NCBI RefSeq assembly: GCF_047675955.1
Contig: NC_132929.1
Span: 32,728,421 to 32,792,420, forward strand
Reading direction: 5' to 3'
Source of the DNA: Chlorocebus sabaeus
Taxonomy: Eukaryota; Chordata; Mammalia; Primates; Cercopithecidae
Length of the DNA: 64,000 nt
Below the pieces are notes generated by a model, which did not search any database, was not told where the DNA came from, and was given only the letters and a program-made list of their open reading frames with translations. This document shows, one piece after another, positions 1-11,469 of the stretch (the stretch's first letter is position 1; each line of letters opens with the position of its first letter). The position numbers and the translations under genes were made by a program.

Positions 1-234
1 TCACCGTGTTAGCCAGGATGGTTTTATCTTCTGACCTCATGATCCGCCCGCCTTCACCTCCTGAGTTGCTGGGACTACAGGCGCGTGCCACCATGCCTGG
101 CTAATTTTTTGTATTTTTAGTAGAGACAGGGTTTCACCGTGTTAGCCAGGATGGTGTTATCTTCTGACCTCATGATCCGCCCACCTTCGCCTCCCAAACT
201 GCTGAGATTACTGGTGTGAGCCACCGTGCCCGGC
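1..234 (-). mobile_element. Alu (antisense), with internal arm duplication
   Basis: Reverse-complement AluS/Y-type sequence entering from the left edge. The block tcaccgtgttagccaggatgg...ttatcttctgacctcatgatccgccc occurs at 1-50 and again at about 136-185 with the same private changes, so about 136 bp has been tandemly duplicated (one Alu arm period). Confidence 0.9.
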
Positions 235-424
235 CCAATACTGTATTAATTTTTGAGAGCGAAAGAAGAGAAGGAGGTTCAATCTGACACAAACATGGGA
301 AAACATTCTAACTAGTGGGTACATGGACCATATTGTTGTCTGTATAAATGTCTTTTTCATTCTTTTAAATGTGTTTTAAAATACTGTACATTGAAAATAA
401 AGTATTTACATGTTACTTTATATA

Positions 425-620
425 GCCAAGTGATCCTCCCACCTCATCCTCCTGAGTAGCTGGGAATACAGGCATGTATCACCATGCTAATTTTTTATTT
501 TTTGTAGAGACAGGCTTCACTATTGCCCACGCTAGTCTTGAGCTAGTGGACTAAAGCAGTCCTCCCACCTCAGCCTCCCAAAGTGCTGAGATTACAGACG
601 TGAGTCACTATATCCTGCCC
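425..620 (-). mobile_element. Partial old Alu (antisense)
   Basis: From tgatcctcccacctc through the tgtagagaca linker to gtgctgagattacagacgtgag. The oligo-T end and distal arm are missing; divergence suggests AluJ. Confidence 0.85.
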
Positions 621-797
621 AGAATTTGACTCAGACTGACTGAAATGATAGCAAGTTTTTACAAATTATTGGATTGTATCCTCTTATTTCTAATTTGTTC
701 TATTTTTAAACTGCAATATAATTACCATGAATAGTCTAGAATTTTGATTGTCAATAAATGAGGAGTTTTATATAAAGTTAATTTCTTTGTTTTATAG

Positions 798-862
798 GAA
801 AAACATCAGAGAGAGGCTCATTTTCCCTGTACAGCAGAGATACTGGATTACCAGGCTGTCAA
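798..862 (+). CDS. TCF12: TCF12 internal coding exon A (KTSERG... exon)
   Basis: This is a 65-nt internal exon of the E-protein TCF12/HEB. It sits between an acceptor (tttgttttatag) and a strong donor (CAA|gtaagt). It enters with two bases of a split Gly codon and then reads KTSERGSFSLYSRDTGLPG followed by Cys-Gln, ending in phase 0. I recognise this as about residues 110-130 of full-length TCF12, in the Ser/Thr/Gly-rich stretch between activation domain AD1 and the central region; TCF4 has a homologous exon (KTTERGSYSSYG). TCF12 is a nuclear bHLH factor that binds CANNTG E-boxes as homo- or heterodimers with tissue-specific bHLH partners; the DNA-binding domain is encoded far downstream, outside this window. 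The next exon (24033) begins in phase 0 with Ser-Ser, as expected. The upstream exon is not in the window. Identification is from recalled protein sequence and phase agreement, not a database search. Confidence 0.96.
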
Positions 863-1683
863 GTAAGTTTAATGATTAAAAAAAGCAATGAGATGGTTTT
901 TAAACACATAAAGACTCTATTAATAGGTGAGATAGAAATTATCGAATTTATTTCACTACTGTTTGTTTAATTTGTAACTAAATGTTGTTTTTTTGCTCTC
1001 TCTGCTTAAAATTGTTTCAGTTCCCCAGTTTACCAGGCTGTCTTTATCATCAAAGATTTTCATAACCCACCTCCATTTTTAACTAGAATCAAAGTAGCAG
1101 TTATCTTTCTACCCCTTTCCAAAATGCCTGTCATTTCTGAGAATTTTTCTTGCATATTTTCTCACAGAAAATATAATTGCTGGTACATAAAAAATACATG
1201 ATTGATCTGCATAGCTTGAATATCCCGTAATGTCAAACTGATCATTAATATTGGAAGCATTTTGTTTTCAATCCTGCATCTACCAATTTTTAGGCTTCGC
1301 ACCCTCCCCGACTTGGAATTTTTGTTTCAACTGTCCACCTTCTCTAGTATTTTGTGCTTCTGCTAATGGGCATCTTCTCTGCCTTTTTCCTCATATCTTT
1401 AGACTGAGAATCTTGAACACACAATTCACCTGCAGTTTCCCATCAGAATCAAGCCAAAAAGAATAGAAAGGAGAGGCAGAACATATTAAATTTGTTTTCT
1501 GCCATCTGCATGCTTTACATGAGGGCCTACCCTAACTTCAGGCATGGGCATGTGAGCCAGTTTTAACTGCTGTGCTAATAATACTCCATTTAATACATAT
1601 TTCATAATTGTGCCTCTAAGAGAGTTTTACATAACATCCTGTTTTGTGATATGCCTTCCCATTATAAAATAATGTATTGTAGT

Positions 1684-1963
1684 AGGCTGGCCACGGTGGC
1701 TCACGCCTGTAATCCCAGTACTTTTGGGAGACTAGGGTGGGAGAATCCCTAGAGCTCAAGAGTTGGAGACCAACCTGGGCAACATAGTGAGACCTTGTCT
1801 CTACTTAAAATGTAAAAATCAGCCAGGTGTAGTGGTGCATGCCTATAGTCACAGCTGCTTGGGAGGCTGAGGCAGGAGGATCACTTGAGCCCAGGAGTTG
1901 AAGGCTGCAGTGACCCATGATTGTGCGACTGTACTCCATCCAGAATGACAGTGAGACTGTCTG
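1684..1963 (+). mobile_element. AluJ-like element (sense)
   Basis: Starts ggctggccacggtggctcacgcc; the linker is present and the right arm ends near gagactgtctg. It runs directly into a purine microsatellite grown from its tail. Confidence 0.9.
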
Positions 1964-1964
1964 A

Positions 1965-2063
1965 AAGAGAGAGAGAGAGAGAGAGAGAGAAAGGGAGGGA
2001 GGGAGGGAGGGAAGGAAGGAAGAGAAAGAAGGGAGAAGGAAAGGAAGGAAGAGAGAGAGAAAA
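1965..2063 (+). repeat. Purine microsatellite (GA)n/(GGGA)n/(GGAA)n
   Basis: An almost pure purine tract of about 100 bp in the position of the preceding Alu's poly-A tail: (GA) about 13 units, then GGGA, GGAA and GA again. Confidence 0.92.
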
Positions 2064-2457
2064 TCAATACATTGTAAAAATTAAGGATCATCTATTCCCA
2101 TGTCCTTAATGGCAAATAGGCATGGTCTGAGTAAGTGATTTGTTAAGTATCATAGAGTTGGGGGTAGTAACTGGACCAACACTCAGATTTCTTGGCTTCA
2201 GACCAAGCAGTCTTATTCTATTTTCATCCAAGTGATTTTTTAAAGTTTTAGTGTTACTAATGATTGCCTTATTTTCCATTTATGGTTAGCTTTATTTTAT
2301 CCTAGTCATTTAAAATATATATAGATTAGCATTGTGTCATAGCCAGTGTTTTGCTTTACCAGCTCTTACTAGCTCACAAGAGCCAAATCTGTTAAACTTT
2401 TAGGAATTTAGCAAGCATGGTTGACATCACACTGGTATCTTATAATTGACTATTATG

Positions 2458-2600
2458 AGCTGGGCACTGTGGTGCATACCTGTAGTCCCAGCTACTTGGA
2501 AAGCCAAAGCAGAAGGATCACTTAAGCCCAGTAGTACAGTTCCAGCCTGGGCAATGTAGCAAGACTGCATCTCTAAAAAAAAAAATAAAAACAAAAAAAT
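2458..2600 (+). mobile_element. Free left Alu monomer (FLAM-like)
   Basis: A single Alu arm (agctgggcactgtggtgcatacc to gactgcatctct) followed directly by an A-rich tail, with no second arm. Confidence 0.82.
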
Positions 2601-3173
2601 GGCCATCAAGGAAGTGTTTACACTGTGGAAATCCAAAAATGTTACAATTCAGGGCTTCCATTTTCTTAAACAGTTGTTAAACATTTACCAGCATACCGAT
2701 CATGCCTAGTTAAAAATTGCAGAGAACCAAAGAATGTAAGTGCTTATTCAGATCACAGTAAAAAATAGAAAAGCAGCAGTTGAACATCTAGCCTCCATTA
2801 AGGTACCTTTCTGACCTCTTTCAAAGGTAACGGTACTTTAAGGCCAACCAAGATACACGATTTATTCTGTATAGTTTTAGCAATATCCATTGATGAAAAC
2901 CAAAATACCCTCTTTTTTGGTCTATATCAGATGTGGATTGGTGATTGTAATATTTCTGCAATTCATAGTTGATATCAGAACTCATTCTTTTTTAAGAAGT
3001 TACTGTTTGAATTTCATAGTCTGAATTTTAGTTCATAAATGACTTAAACTGGAGGCTGTGGATCTAATTTCTGATCTTGGCTATAGTACTCATTGTGTGA
3101 GTTTTGTAGGCCACCTAACCATCACTCTTCTGAATCTCTTCAGAATACAACAAAATTTTAAAAATTAAGTTGC

Positions 3174-3483
3174 GGCCGGGCGCAGTGGCTCACACCTGTA
3201 ATCCCAGCACTTTGGGAGGCCAAGGCGGGCAGATCACCTAAGGTTGGGAGTTCGAGACCAGCTTGGCCAGCATGGCGAAACCCTGTCTCTACTAAGCATA
3301 CAAAAATTAGCGGGGCATGGTGGCAGGCTCCTGTAATCCCAGCTACTTGGGAAGCTGAGGCAGGAGAATTGCTGGAACCCAGGAGGCGGAGGTTGCAGTG
3401 AGCTGAGATTGCACCATTGCACTCCAGCCTGGGCAACAGAGGAAGATTCTGTCTCAAAAATAAATAAATAAATAAATAAATAA
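3174..3483 (+). mobile_element. AluS-like element with (TAAA)n tail
   Basis: Full-length sense Alu starting ggccgggcgcagtggctc and ending at gattctgtctc. The tail has become about six TAAA/AAAT units (3458-3483). Confidence 0.92.
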
Positions 3484-3831
3484 CCAAACTAAGTTATATC
3501 ATTTGGACAATGAATGATTGATAAAAGTAACTACAAAGAATCATGTAGGTTTAAGCTTATAAGCTCTGCAGACTACCTCTGTGACATATCATTAAGTTAA
3601 CTTGTCTGCCACCCTGCTTCAGGGCCTTAAAAGTCTTTTCATCTTCATCTTAAATATAAGACAGCAGCTTAGTTAGGCAGTGTTGAATCTTTTATGTATT
3701 ATCATAGTATAAGAATACCTTATAACCATAACAAATTTGTTTACTTATCAGATATATGAAAGTGCTCTTCTCAGTTCCTGATCATACAGTAGAAGGTCAG
3801 TAAATGTCAGTTGAGGGGGGTAAGACAAAAC

Positions 3832-4045
3832 GTTTAGAGTCAAGAGATCTAAGTTCAAGTCCCATCTCTGCACTGATTTCTATCTGGAAGATAGTATTAG
3901 CTGTTTCTGCTTCCACCTACTTAGTAGATCTCTGAAGGCTAAACTGTATGGGCTTATGAAAACATTTCAAAAAATAAACACATAATTCTAAAGTTCTCAA
4001 TTCATGTAACCCACATAACAAAAGATATTTTGGATCTTTAATATT
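3832..4045 (+). repeat. MIR-like segment, source-type copy of a dispersed 215-bp duplication
   Basis: Begins gtttagagtcaagagatct and includes the MIR-like phrase gttcaagtcccatctctgca. A near-identical copy (by eye 85-90%) lies about 960 bp downstream at 4790-5004, inside an Alu. The pair is far more alike than either is to MIR as I recall it. Confidence 0.85.
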
Positions 4046-4409
4046 ATTTTTAAGATACCTAAATGTTTGAGAGCCGCTAGTCTAATGTTAACGTTACTGC
4101 TAAACTTGAGGGGGGAAGAAAACACTATTGTAAGCTTTTTGAGACCACAGCTACATCTAAAATCATAGTCCATGCTTATATTAATGTTTTTATTATGTTC
4201 AAATGTTTTCACTTAACATTTTTATACCCTCTTGGCAAAGGTATTGCTGTTTAGTTAGAGTCAGCAATAAGTTCTATTAATGTAATTGTCCAGTTTTGTA
4301 AAGGGGAATCTTAACAGTTTTTACCAAGGATTAATGTGCATTTGTACCAGATTTAATTCTCATATCAAAAGACATTTATTTTAAATCTAAATGTGTGGCA
4401 CTGTAATAA

Positions 4410-4600
4410 CATTTGCTACCATTTGCTGAGCACTAACTGAACTAGCCATTGAACTAAACATAATCACATTTAATTCTTTTAACAACAACTCATTTTGCAG
4501 AGTAGTAAACAGAGGTTCTTGTAAGGTATTATGCTTAAGGTTACATATCTAGCAAGTGGGAAACCTAAACTCATGCTTGAGTGTTTTGGCTATATGACTA
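4410..4600 (-). mobile_element. MIR (antisense)
   Basis: Reads gctgagcactaactgaactag, then cattttgcagagtagtaaacagagg and tatctagcaagtgggaaacc, the classic reverse MIR order. Confidence 0.7.
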
Positions 4601-4686
4601 TACTTCAGCATAGGAATCCCTCAGATTTCAACTCTGTGCCCTTATTACCTTCCTTCATTTTAATTTGTTTGAGAAGGAGATAGGAA

Positions 4687-5190
4687 TTTTTTTTTTTTTT
4701 TTTTTTTTTTTTTTGAGACAGGGTTTCACTCTGTCACCCAGGCTGGAGTACAGTGGCACTCGCAAGACCTCCTGGGCTCAAGGGATATAAGGTTTAGTCA
4801 AGAGACCTAGGTTCAAGTCTCATCTCTGCATTGATTTCTTCATCTGAAAGATAAGATAAGCAGTTTCTGCTTCCACCTACGTAGTAGGTCTCTGAAAGTT
4901 AAAGTGTATGGGCTTGTGAAAACATTTCAAAAAATAAATACATAATATTAAATTTCTAAATTCATGTGGCCCACATAACAAAAGGTAATTTGGGTCTTCA
5001 TATACCTCCCTGAGTAGCTGGGACTACAGGCATGCACCCGCCATGCCCTGCTAATTTTTCTGTATTTTCTTTCTTAGAGATGGGGTCTCACTATGTTGCC
5101 CACGCTGGTCTCAAATTCCTAGGCTCAAGTAATTTTCCTGCCTCATCCTGACAGAGTGCTGCAATTACGGACAAGAGCCACCACTCCCAG
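4687..5190 (-). mobile_element. Old Alu (antisense) interrupted by a 215-bp insert
   Basis: Poly-T at 4687-4714, then gagacagggtttcactctg to ctgggctcaagggat (about 4788). Alu sequence resumes at 5005 with cctccctgagtagctggg and runs to 5190. About 15 bp of Alu is missing at the junction, where the 4790-5004 copy sits. Confidence 0.88.
4790..5004 (+). repeat. Second copy of the 3832-4045 segment, lodged in an Alu
   Basis: Direct-orientation copy sharing runs such as gtttctgcttccacctac, gaaaacatttcaaaaaata and cccacataacaaaag with the upstream segment. Both of its edges abut Alu sequence. Confidence 0.88.
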
Positions 5191-5195
5191 AGGGA

Positions 5196-5262
5196 ATTTA
5201 AATTTTTAAGGAATGTCCAGGTGATTTTGATTCACATGGACTAGAGTTCGTGCTTTGAGAAA
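5196..5262 (+). mobile_element. MER5A-like fragment (hAT-Charlie)
   Basis: Short match to the end of MER5A as I recall it (ccaggtgattttgattcacatgg ... gtgctttgagaaaccc, read in two parts). Next to it is an 18-bp-period repeat of ccaactcctctgta at 5264 and 5282. Confidence 0.45.
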
Positions 5263-6379
5263 CCCAACTCCTCTGTACGTGCCAACTCCTCTGTATAAGC
5301 CAATAGGAGTTATCCTTAGAGGAAACTATATGATTGCTGTTTGACAAACAGTTTATAAATATTTTGGAGAGATCAGGAAGGCCTATGGAAAAGAGAAGAA
5401 CAAGGCTACTAGAATGTTTGATACAAAATAACAATATTGCTATATACAAGATTTAAAGATACTCAAATGACAGAAAGATACCTTTTTTTTTTTTTTTTTA
5501 AGAATTCGTAGAAGCAATTTGTGAGCCCCAGAGAGGAAGCCTAAAATTCAGCAGAGTGGAAAGATTATTCTGCAGCAAGGACAAACTATTCAAAGAAAAA
5601 CATGTATTCCAAACAGTATTTATTATAATGAGTCAGAGGAGGGACAAAAAATACACTTTAACACTGCCATTTTGTCTTACCTATTCACAAGCGACAAAAG
5701 CAAATCCAAGGAAATATAGTGACTCCAAAATGATACCCAAACACCACGTTGAAACCATTTTTCTTCAACAGAATCCCCCAAGGGGCATTAACTCTGCTAT
5801 TAATGTACATAAAATGCTGCTGACATACTGCAAAATTCAGACTAATTTAATAATGCCTGATGGGCCTTACTTCATGTTAAGATGATGTAATAATATGTTG
5901 CTAAATGAGTGTCCTCATATTACATTCACAGCAATCACATTAACTGATGAGCCATTGAAAAGAAACTCATGTCACAGTATTACTGGAAACACTGATAGAT
6001 CATTCTGCAATTAAATTTTTTTATTGATCAAACACAGCATAGAAGCCAGGGTCTTTATTAACAATAGATATATTACTTTAAAAACTACCAGTTAAGTGAA
6101 AAATCCTTTATCAGTATAACAAAGTTTTTCATTTATACCTCTTAAGCAAATATTTATTCAAGTAGTTTAAGTTTTTCTCTAAGTATTTAAATGTAGAAGA
6201 TGGCAGGGTCTTGGTTTTTTTCAGAAAGTGTGAAGTTTCATCTGAGTTCAGATATTACACCCTTGAGAAAATGACAACTTTAAAAACTGTACCTTACTTA
6301 ACTCTTAGTTGTTTGGAAATAAGCTTATACCATTTGGTTTTTCCTTGTTCTTTTTTCCTGTTATACCCAGTATCGTATA

Positions 6380-6800
6380 CAGACATTTATAATAGTAAAA
6401 TAATAAAAGAGTTGATACATCAGAAAGACATAACAATGATAAATGTATATATACCTAATAAGAAAGCTTCAAAACAAATGAAGCAAAACAAAAATTGATA
6501 GAATTAAAGAGAGAGATAAACAAATTGACAATCATACTTGAAAAATTGAATACTTCTGTCTTAGCAGTGTGCAGAATAACTAGACAAAAAACTTAGTATA
6601 AGATGTAGAACAAAATTAACTAGTTATCGACAACCTTGACCTAAATGATATGTATAGAACTCTGCATACAGCAACTGAAGAACATAAATTCCTTTCAGGG
6701 GCACACATTACACTAACAGGCTGGAATCATATGCTGGTCCATAAAACTAGTGTCAGTAAATTGGAAAGGTTTGAAACCATACAAAGTATGTTCTTTGGAC
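6380..6800 (+). mobile_element. L1 fossil, ORF2 endonuclease part
   Basis: Decayed sense L1 sequence (acctaataagaaagcttcaaaac, gatagaattaaagagagagataaac, atgatatgtatagaactctgc) matching the order of L1 ORF2 in the endonuclease region. The element continues at 7373 after later insertions. No open frame remains. Confidence 0.75.
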
Positions 6801-6829
6801 ACAAAAGACTTAAATAAGAAGTCTGATCA

Positions 6830-7062
6830 GAACTCAGGGACACAAAGAGGGGAACTATAGACACTGGGGCCACCTTGAAGGTGGAGGGTAGGAGGAGGGA
6901 GAGGATCAGAAAAAATAACTATTGGGTGCTAGGCTTACTTCTTGGGTGATGAAATAACCTGTACAACAACCCCCCCACCCCAACACGAGTTTATCTATAT
7001 AATAAGCCTGAACATGTACCCCTGAATATAAAATAAAAGTTTAACAAAAAGCAAAGTTACAT
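6830..7062 (+). mobile_element. L1 3' end, nested in the older L1
   Basis: Contains gacactggggccaccttgaaggtggaggg, ataactattgggtgctaggc and cctgaacatgtacccctgaa (each quoted in part), typical of L1PB/L1MA 3' UTR, ending in an A-rich tail. It separates the endonuclease and reverse-transcriptase parts of the older L1. Confidence 0.85.
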
Positions 7063-7077
7063 TAGAAGTCAGTAAGA

Positions 7078-7362
7078 CTGGGTCTGGTGACTCATGCCTG
7101 TAACCCCAGCCCTTTGGAAGGCCGATTCGGGAGGATCACTTGATCTCAGGAGTTCAAGACCAGACTGAGCAACATAGTTAGACTGTGTCTCTACTAAAAT
7201 TAAAAAGAAAAAAAAAAAAAAAGAAAACTAGTCGGGTGTGGTGTCAGGAGGCTGAGGCAGGAGGATTGCTTGAGCCCAGGAGTTCAAGGCTGCAATGAGC
7301 AGTTATTGCACTCCTGCACTCCAGCCTGGGCAGCAGAGCAAGACTCTGTCTCAAAAAGCAAT
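7078..7362 (+). mobile_element. AluJ-like element with 10-bp target duplication
   Basis: Sense Alu flanked by gtcagtaaga at 7068-7077 and 7363-7372. The right arm lacks about 40 bp after gtcgggtgtggtgtc. Confidence 0.9.
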
Positions 7363-7372
7363 GTCAGTAAGA

Positions 7373-8945
7373 TATCTAGAAAAACACCAAATGTTCAGAA
7401 GTTAAGCAACATGTTTAAATGACGCATCATTTTAAAAAGAAACCACAGGAAATTCAGAAGGTATTTCTAACTGAATAATAATGAAAATATGATAACAAAA
7501 CGTGTTGGTGCAGTTAAACGAGTGCCTGGAAGGAAAATGTACCGTTGAATGCTTATATTAGAAAAGATGTACAGTGAATGACCTAGGTTCTACCCTAAGA
7601 ACTTAGCTAGAAAAAGAAGCACAAAGTAAACCCAAAATAAATAGAAAGAAGGAAATACTACAAATAAGAGCAGAAATCAATGTAATAGAAAAAACTAACA
7701 AAATCAAAATTTGGCTATTCGAAATAAATCATAAGGTTAACCCCTAGCTAGATCAGTTAACAAGGAGAAGGGAACAAGAACACAAATTATCAGTACCAGG
7801 AATGAAAGAGAGGTTACTGCTGTGAATCATATATACATTAAGAATATAATAAACATTATAACTTAATTCAGTAAATTTGACAACTTGGATTAAATAAATG
7901 AATTTCTTGAAAAATACTTACCAAAAGGAGACAAATTGAAACAAAATCTGAATAGATGTTTATCTTTTTTTTTTTAATTTTTTTGAGATGGTGTCTCGTT
8001 CTGTTGCCCAGGCTGGAGTGAAGTGGCGCTATCTCGGCTCACTACGTCCTCTGCCTCCCGGGTTCAGGCAATTCTCCTGCCTCAGCCTCCCGAGGAGCTG
8101 CGACTACAGGTGCCTGCCACCACGCCCAGCTAATTTTTGCATTTTCACCATATTGGCCAGGCAGATCTCAAACTCCTGATCTTGTGATCCCCCCGCCTCG
8201 GCCTCCCAAAGTTCTGGGATTACAGGCGTGAGCCACTGCACCCGGCCTGAATATCTGTTAATGAAAGTAAATTCATGTCAAAAACCTTCCCACAAAGAAA
8301 GCATAAGGGTCATATGGCTTCTTTCAAATGATTAATTCTTTCAAATGCTTAAGGAAAAAAAAATACCAATCTTATACAAGTTAGTTTAGAAAACAGGAGG
8401 AGTGAACATTTCTCAGCTCTTTTTATCAGGTGAGCAACACATCCTGGCAATACTCAAACAACACGTATAGTTTGTATCAGAAGTGAAAGTTTGGTTTAAG
8501 ATTTGAAAATCCATGTATTTAGTTCACCACATTATAACAGAATCAAGAAGAAAAACAATATGATCATTTCTATAGATACAGAAAAGGTGTTTGACAAAAT
8601 TGAATACTCATGATAAAATCTCTCAGCAAGCTAATAGAAAGTAGCTTCCTCAATTTGATAAAAGACAAACATGGAAAAATATATGGCTATCAGCAGACTT
8701 AATGATGAAAGACTAAATGCTTTCCACCTAATGTCAGCATCAAGGTAAGAATTTTTGTTCTCACCATTTTATGTTTTGGCCAGTGTATGAAGACAAGAAA
8801 GAAGGTCATAGAAATTGAAAAGGAATAAGTTGAATTTGCTGACGACATGTTTGTGTACATAGGAAATCCTAAGGAATCATCAAGAAAACTCCTAAAAATA
8901 AATAGTACTTTTAGCTGTATCATAGGATACAAAGTGAATCTGGTC
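7373..8945 (+). mobile_element. L1 fossil, ORF2 reverse-transcriptase part
   Basis: Continuation of the older L1: gaaattcagaaggtatttct, aggaaatactacaaataagagcag, caaaatcaaaatttggctattc, tcaccacattataacagaatc and gaaaaggtgtttgacaaaatt follow L1 ORF2 order. Many stops and indels; not functional. An antisense Alu interrupts it at 7974. Confidence 0.8.
7974..8247 (-). mobile_element. AluS-like element (antisense) inside L1
   Basis: ttttgagatggtgtctcgttctg to ccactgcacccggcc. About 20 bp is missing between gcattttcacc and atattggccagg. Confidence 0.9.
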
Positions 8946-9537
8946 AATATTAGAAGGATAGGAGAATTGATGTAGTGATAAGAGAATGGTTAAAGTAATA
9001 GACCAGGTTTCAATGGAAGGAAATGGAGCCATGATTAAACTTTGTGACTGGAAAAAAGGTCAAGATATTGGTTGTTATGCAGTGAAAGAACACGTGCAGT
9101 AAGTAATAAGAGAATAATGGCTCTATAAGAACAGGAGGTTATGTCAAAGAGTTAAATATTGGACTTGGCAGATTTCACAAGTCAAGTGGTTTCCAGGGCT
9201 AACAATCTAGTCCTCCTTTGGGGAGTAGATTGGTGACTTAGGGAATTGTTGGAGTCACGAAGATTAAGAAAACATAAGACTAGCTCTTGGATTGATGTGG
9301 AAGCTATCCAGAGATGATGGACTCATAAGGTAGCATGTGAAAGGGACATACATGCACACTAGTTGGCACACAGTAGCCACTGAGAAAATGTTGTTTGAAT
9401 CTGAACCATGTAATCTAGAAAAGAGCGTATAAGTAAGACTAACAAGCCATCAGCTGCCTGCAGAGTGATCTGCATTTCGTGGGTTGTTTGGAACATAGTT
9501 GTTTTGTGGAAAGAAAGTCTCATCTTGGAGTATCAGG
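8946..9537. other. Intronic stretch, nothing recognised
   Basis: Unique-looking sequence with no credible exon. The segment near 9360-9410 (ggcacacagtagccactgag) could be a remnant of a MIR or L2 3' end, too short to call. Confidence 0.5.
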
Positions 9538-9545
9538 CAATAGAC

Positions 9546-9849
9546 CCTTTTTTTTTTTTTTTTTTTTTTGAGATGGAGTCTTGCTCTTGTCTCCCAGGCT
9601 GAAGTGCAATGACATGATCTCGGCTCCCTGCAACCTCTCCCTCCCAGGTTTAAGCACTTCTGCCACAGCCTCCTGAGTAGCTGGGATTACAGGCTCCCGC
9701 CACCACACCTGGATAACTTTTTGTGTTTTCAATAGAGATGGGGTTTCGCCGTGTTGGCCAGGCTGCTCTCGAACTCCTGACCTCAGGTGATCCACCTGCC
9801 TTAGCCTCCCAAAGTGTTGGAATAACAGGCGTGAGCCACCGTGCCCAGT
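9546..9849 (-). mobile_element. AluS-like element (antisense), 8-bp target duplication
   Basis: Poly-T then gagatggagtcttgctcttg to ccaccgtgcccagt. Flanked by caatagac at 9538-9545 and 9850-9857. Confidence 0.92.
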
Positions 9850-9887
9850 CAATAGACACTTGTAGTGTCCTATTTTTGTTAAAATGC

Positions 9888-9912
9888 GAGAGAGAGAGAG
9901 AGAGAGAGAGAG
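9888..9912 (+). repeat. (GA)n microsatellite
   Basis: About 12 GA units. Confidence 0.95.
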
Positions 9913-9993
9913 TGTTGGATTATGCAGGGCTTACTTGGCAGGGAAAAAGCTTCATTCATTCTTTTATTTTTATTTTATTTAGTTATTTATTTA

Positions 9994-10185
9994 TTTTGTG
10001 AAATAGGGTCTCACTCTGTCACCCAGGGTGGAGTGCAGTGGTGTGATCACAGCTCACTGCAGCCTCGACCTGCCAGTTTTGGGTAACTCACTTCAGCCTC
10101 CTGGGACTACAGGCATGTGCCACCACAATCGGCTAAATTTTATATTTTTTAGGTAGAGACCGGGTTTTGCCATGTTGCCCAGGCT
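9994..10185 (-). mobile_element. Truncated AluJ-like element (antisense)
   Basis: gtgaaatagggtctcactctg to gccatgttgcccaggctg, lacking the final 100 or so bases. It is preceded by a TTTA-rich tract at 9961-9993 that derives from its tail. Confidence 0.85.
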
Positions 10186-10419
10186 GCATTCATTGTTTCT
10201 TTGTTTCTGTTCTCTCCATGAAAATTGATGGTTATACTTTTGATGATACTTAGTGCTCTTTGGAAGCAGTTTCAGAAAGTCCATTTATTCTTTTGTAAAC
10301 TTATTTCAGGAGAAAAGGGCCTATTAAAATAATGGGTAGAGATTTGATGACATCTCAAAACAGAAAAAAGAGGTGACCACATACTGGCTATTACATGATA
10401 AGGGATTATTGTCAGTTTT

Positions 10420-10591
10420 GGAGCATGTAACAAGGGGTAGGAGATGGCAGAACAAATGAAGCAAGAACAACAGAATGTTGACAGCTAGCTGTCAAAGCTG
10501 GGTGATACAATTAACATGAAGGTTAATTGTACTTTTTTTTTCCCTACTTTCGTGTATATGAAATTTTCTAAACTAAAAAGTTTAATGTTTT
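10420..10591 (+). mobile_element. L1M-type 3' end (sense)
   Basis: Contains aagctgggtgatacaattaac and tactttcgtgtatatgaaat ... aaaaagtttaatg, as in L1M/L1ME 3' UTR ends. Confidence 0.6.
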
Positions 10592-11469
10592 GAAGATGTC
10601 TAGTGTGTAATTTTCAGTTTTTGAAGTATTGCATGCCTAACTATATGCCTAATGCTGTATTGGAGTTTATTTGCTCTTGATTATACTTACGAAAATGCAA
10701 GGAATTGAGAAGAGAGGATACTTAGTTGTTCCATGTTAAAGCTGGTATTAAAGAGAAAAAGAGTGACTTCAAAGTATTAGAACCCTTCTGAAAATAGTAG
10801 GACTACCTAACACCATTTCCACAAATACCAAAGAGAAATAAGATTTCATCTCCTGTTCTTCTAATGTTAGTACCTCACACAGCTGGCTTCTTTGTATTCA
10901 TTAAAGAAAAGTCGCAAAAGCATACTGGTAACACATAGGAAAACATTCAGTTAGGCCTTTTTAATAAGAGAGTAATAAATTCAGACATTCAGAAAAACTC
11001 ACTTTGAAATAGACATGCTTAGAATATGCTCACTACTAACCTCATAAGATTGCTTTCAAAAAATCCCCTATAGCATTTTTGGAAGTTGAACTTTTTATGG
11101 AAGCCTATACATTCCTAAAGAAAAGTCATTCTTATTGCATATATGTAATTATTTAAATATTGGATATATTAAAATGACATTTAGCTTGTTCTCTTCATAT
11201 TTCTTTTATTTCTAAGAAGTCTGTCTTTAGTGATCTACATCCCAGATCTCTCTACTGTGATATCTTCTCATTGGCTGATAAAAGATTTGGGAGGGAAGTT
11301 GAGAAAAAAAAAAATTAGTGAAAAAGAAAAATTAAGATGGTAAAATTTCCTATTGCAACTCGTAATTGAAGATTAGGAAACTGAAACTGCTAGATTATCA
11401 CGTTTTAGCACTGTAATATTACATGCGTAGTTTATTTTCTTTTTTTAAGCTAGAAAGATTGGGCTGATT

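Larger units (their letters stand above)
1..797 (+). other. TCF12: TCF12 intron upstream of exon A (partial)
   Basis: 3' part of the intron that ends at acceptor 796-797. It holds a rearranged Alu (1-234), unique AT-rich sequence (235-424), an old Alu (425-620) and about 175 bp of unique sequence with ttaat-type branch candidates before the acceptor. Confidence 0.9.

Noticed and set aside
1921..2109. Frame rich in Arg-Glu-Arg-Glu and Lys-Gly-Arg-Glu
   Set aside because: Translation of the purine microsatellite in an Alu tail.
3997..4212. Antisense 71-codon frame
   Set aside because: Lies in duplicated MIR-like and unique intron sequence without protein character.
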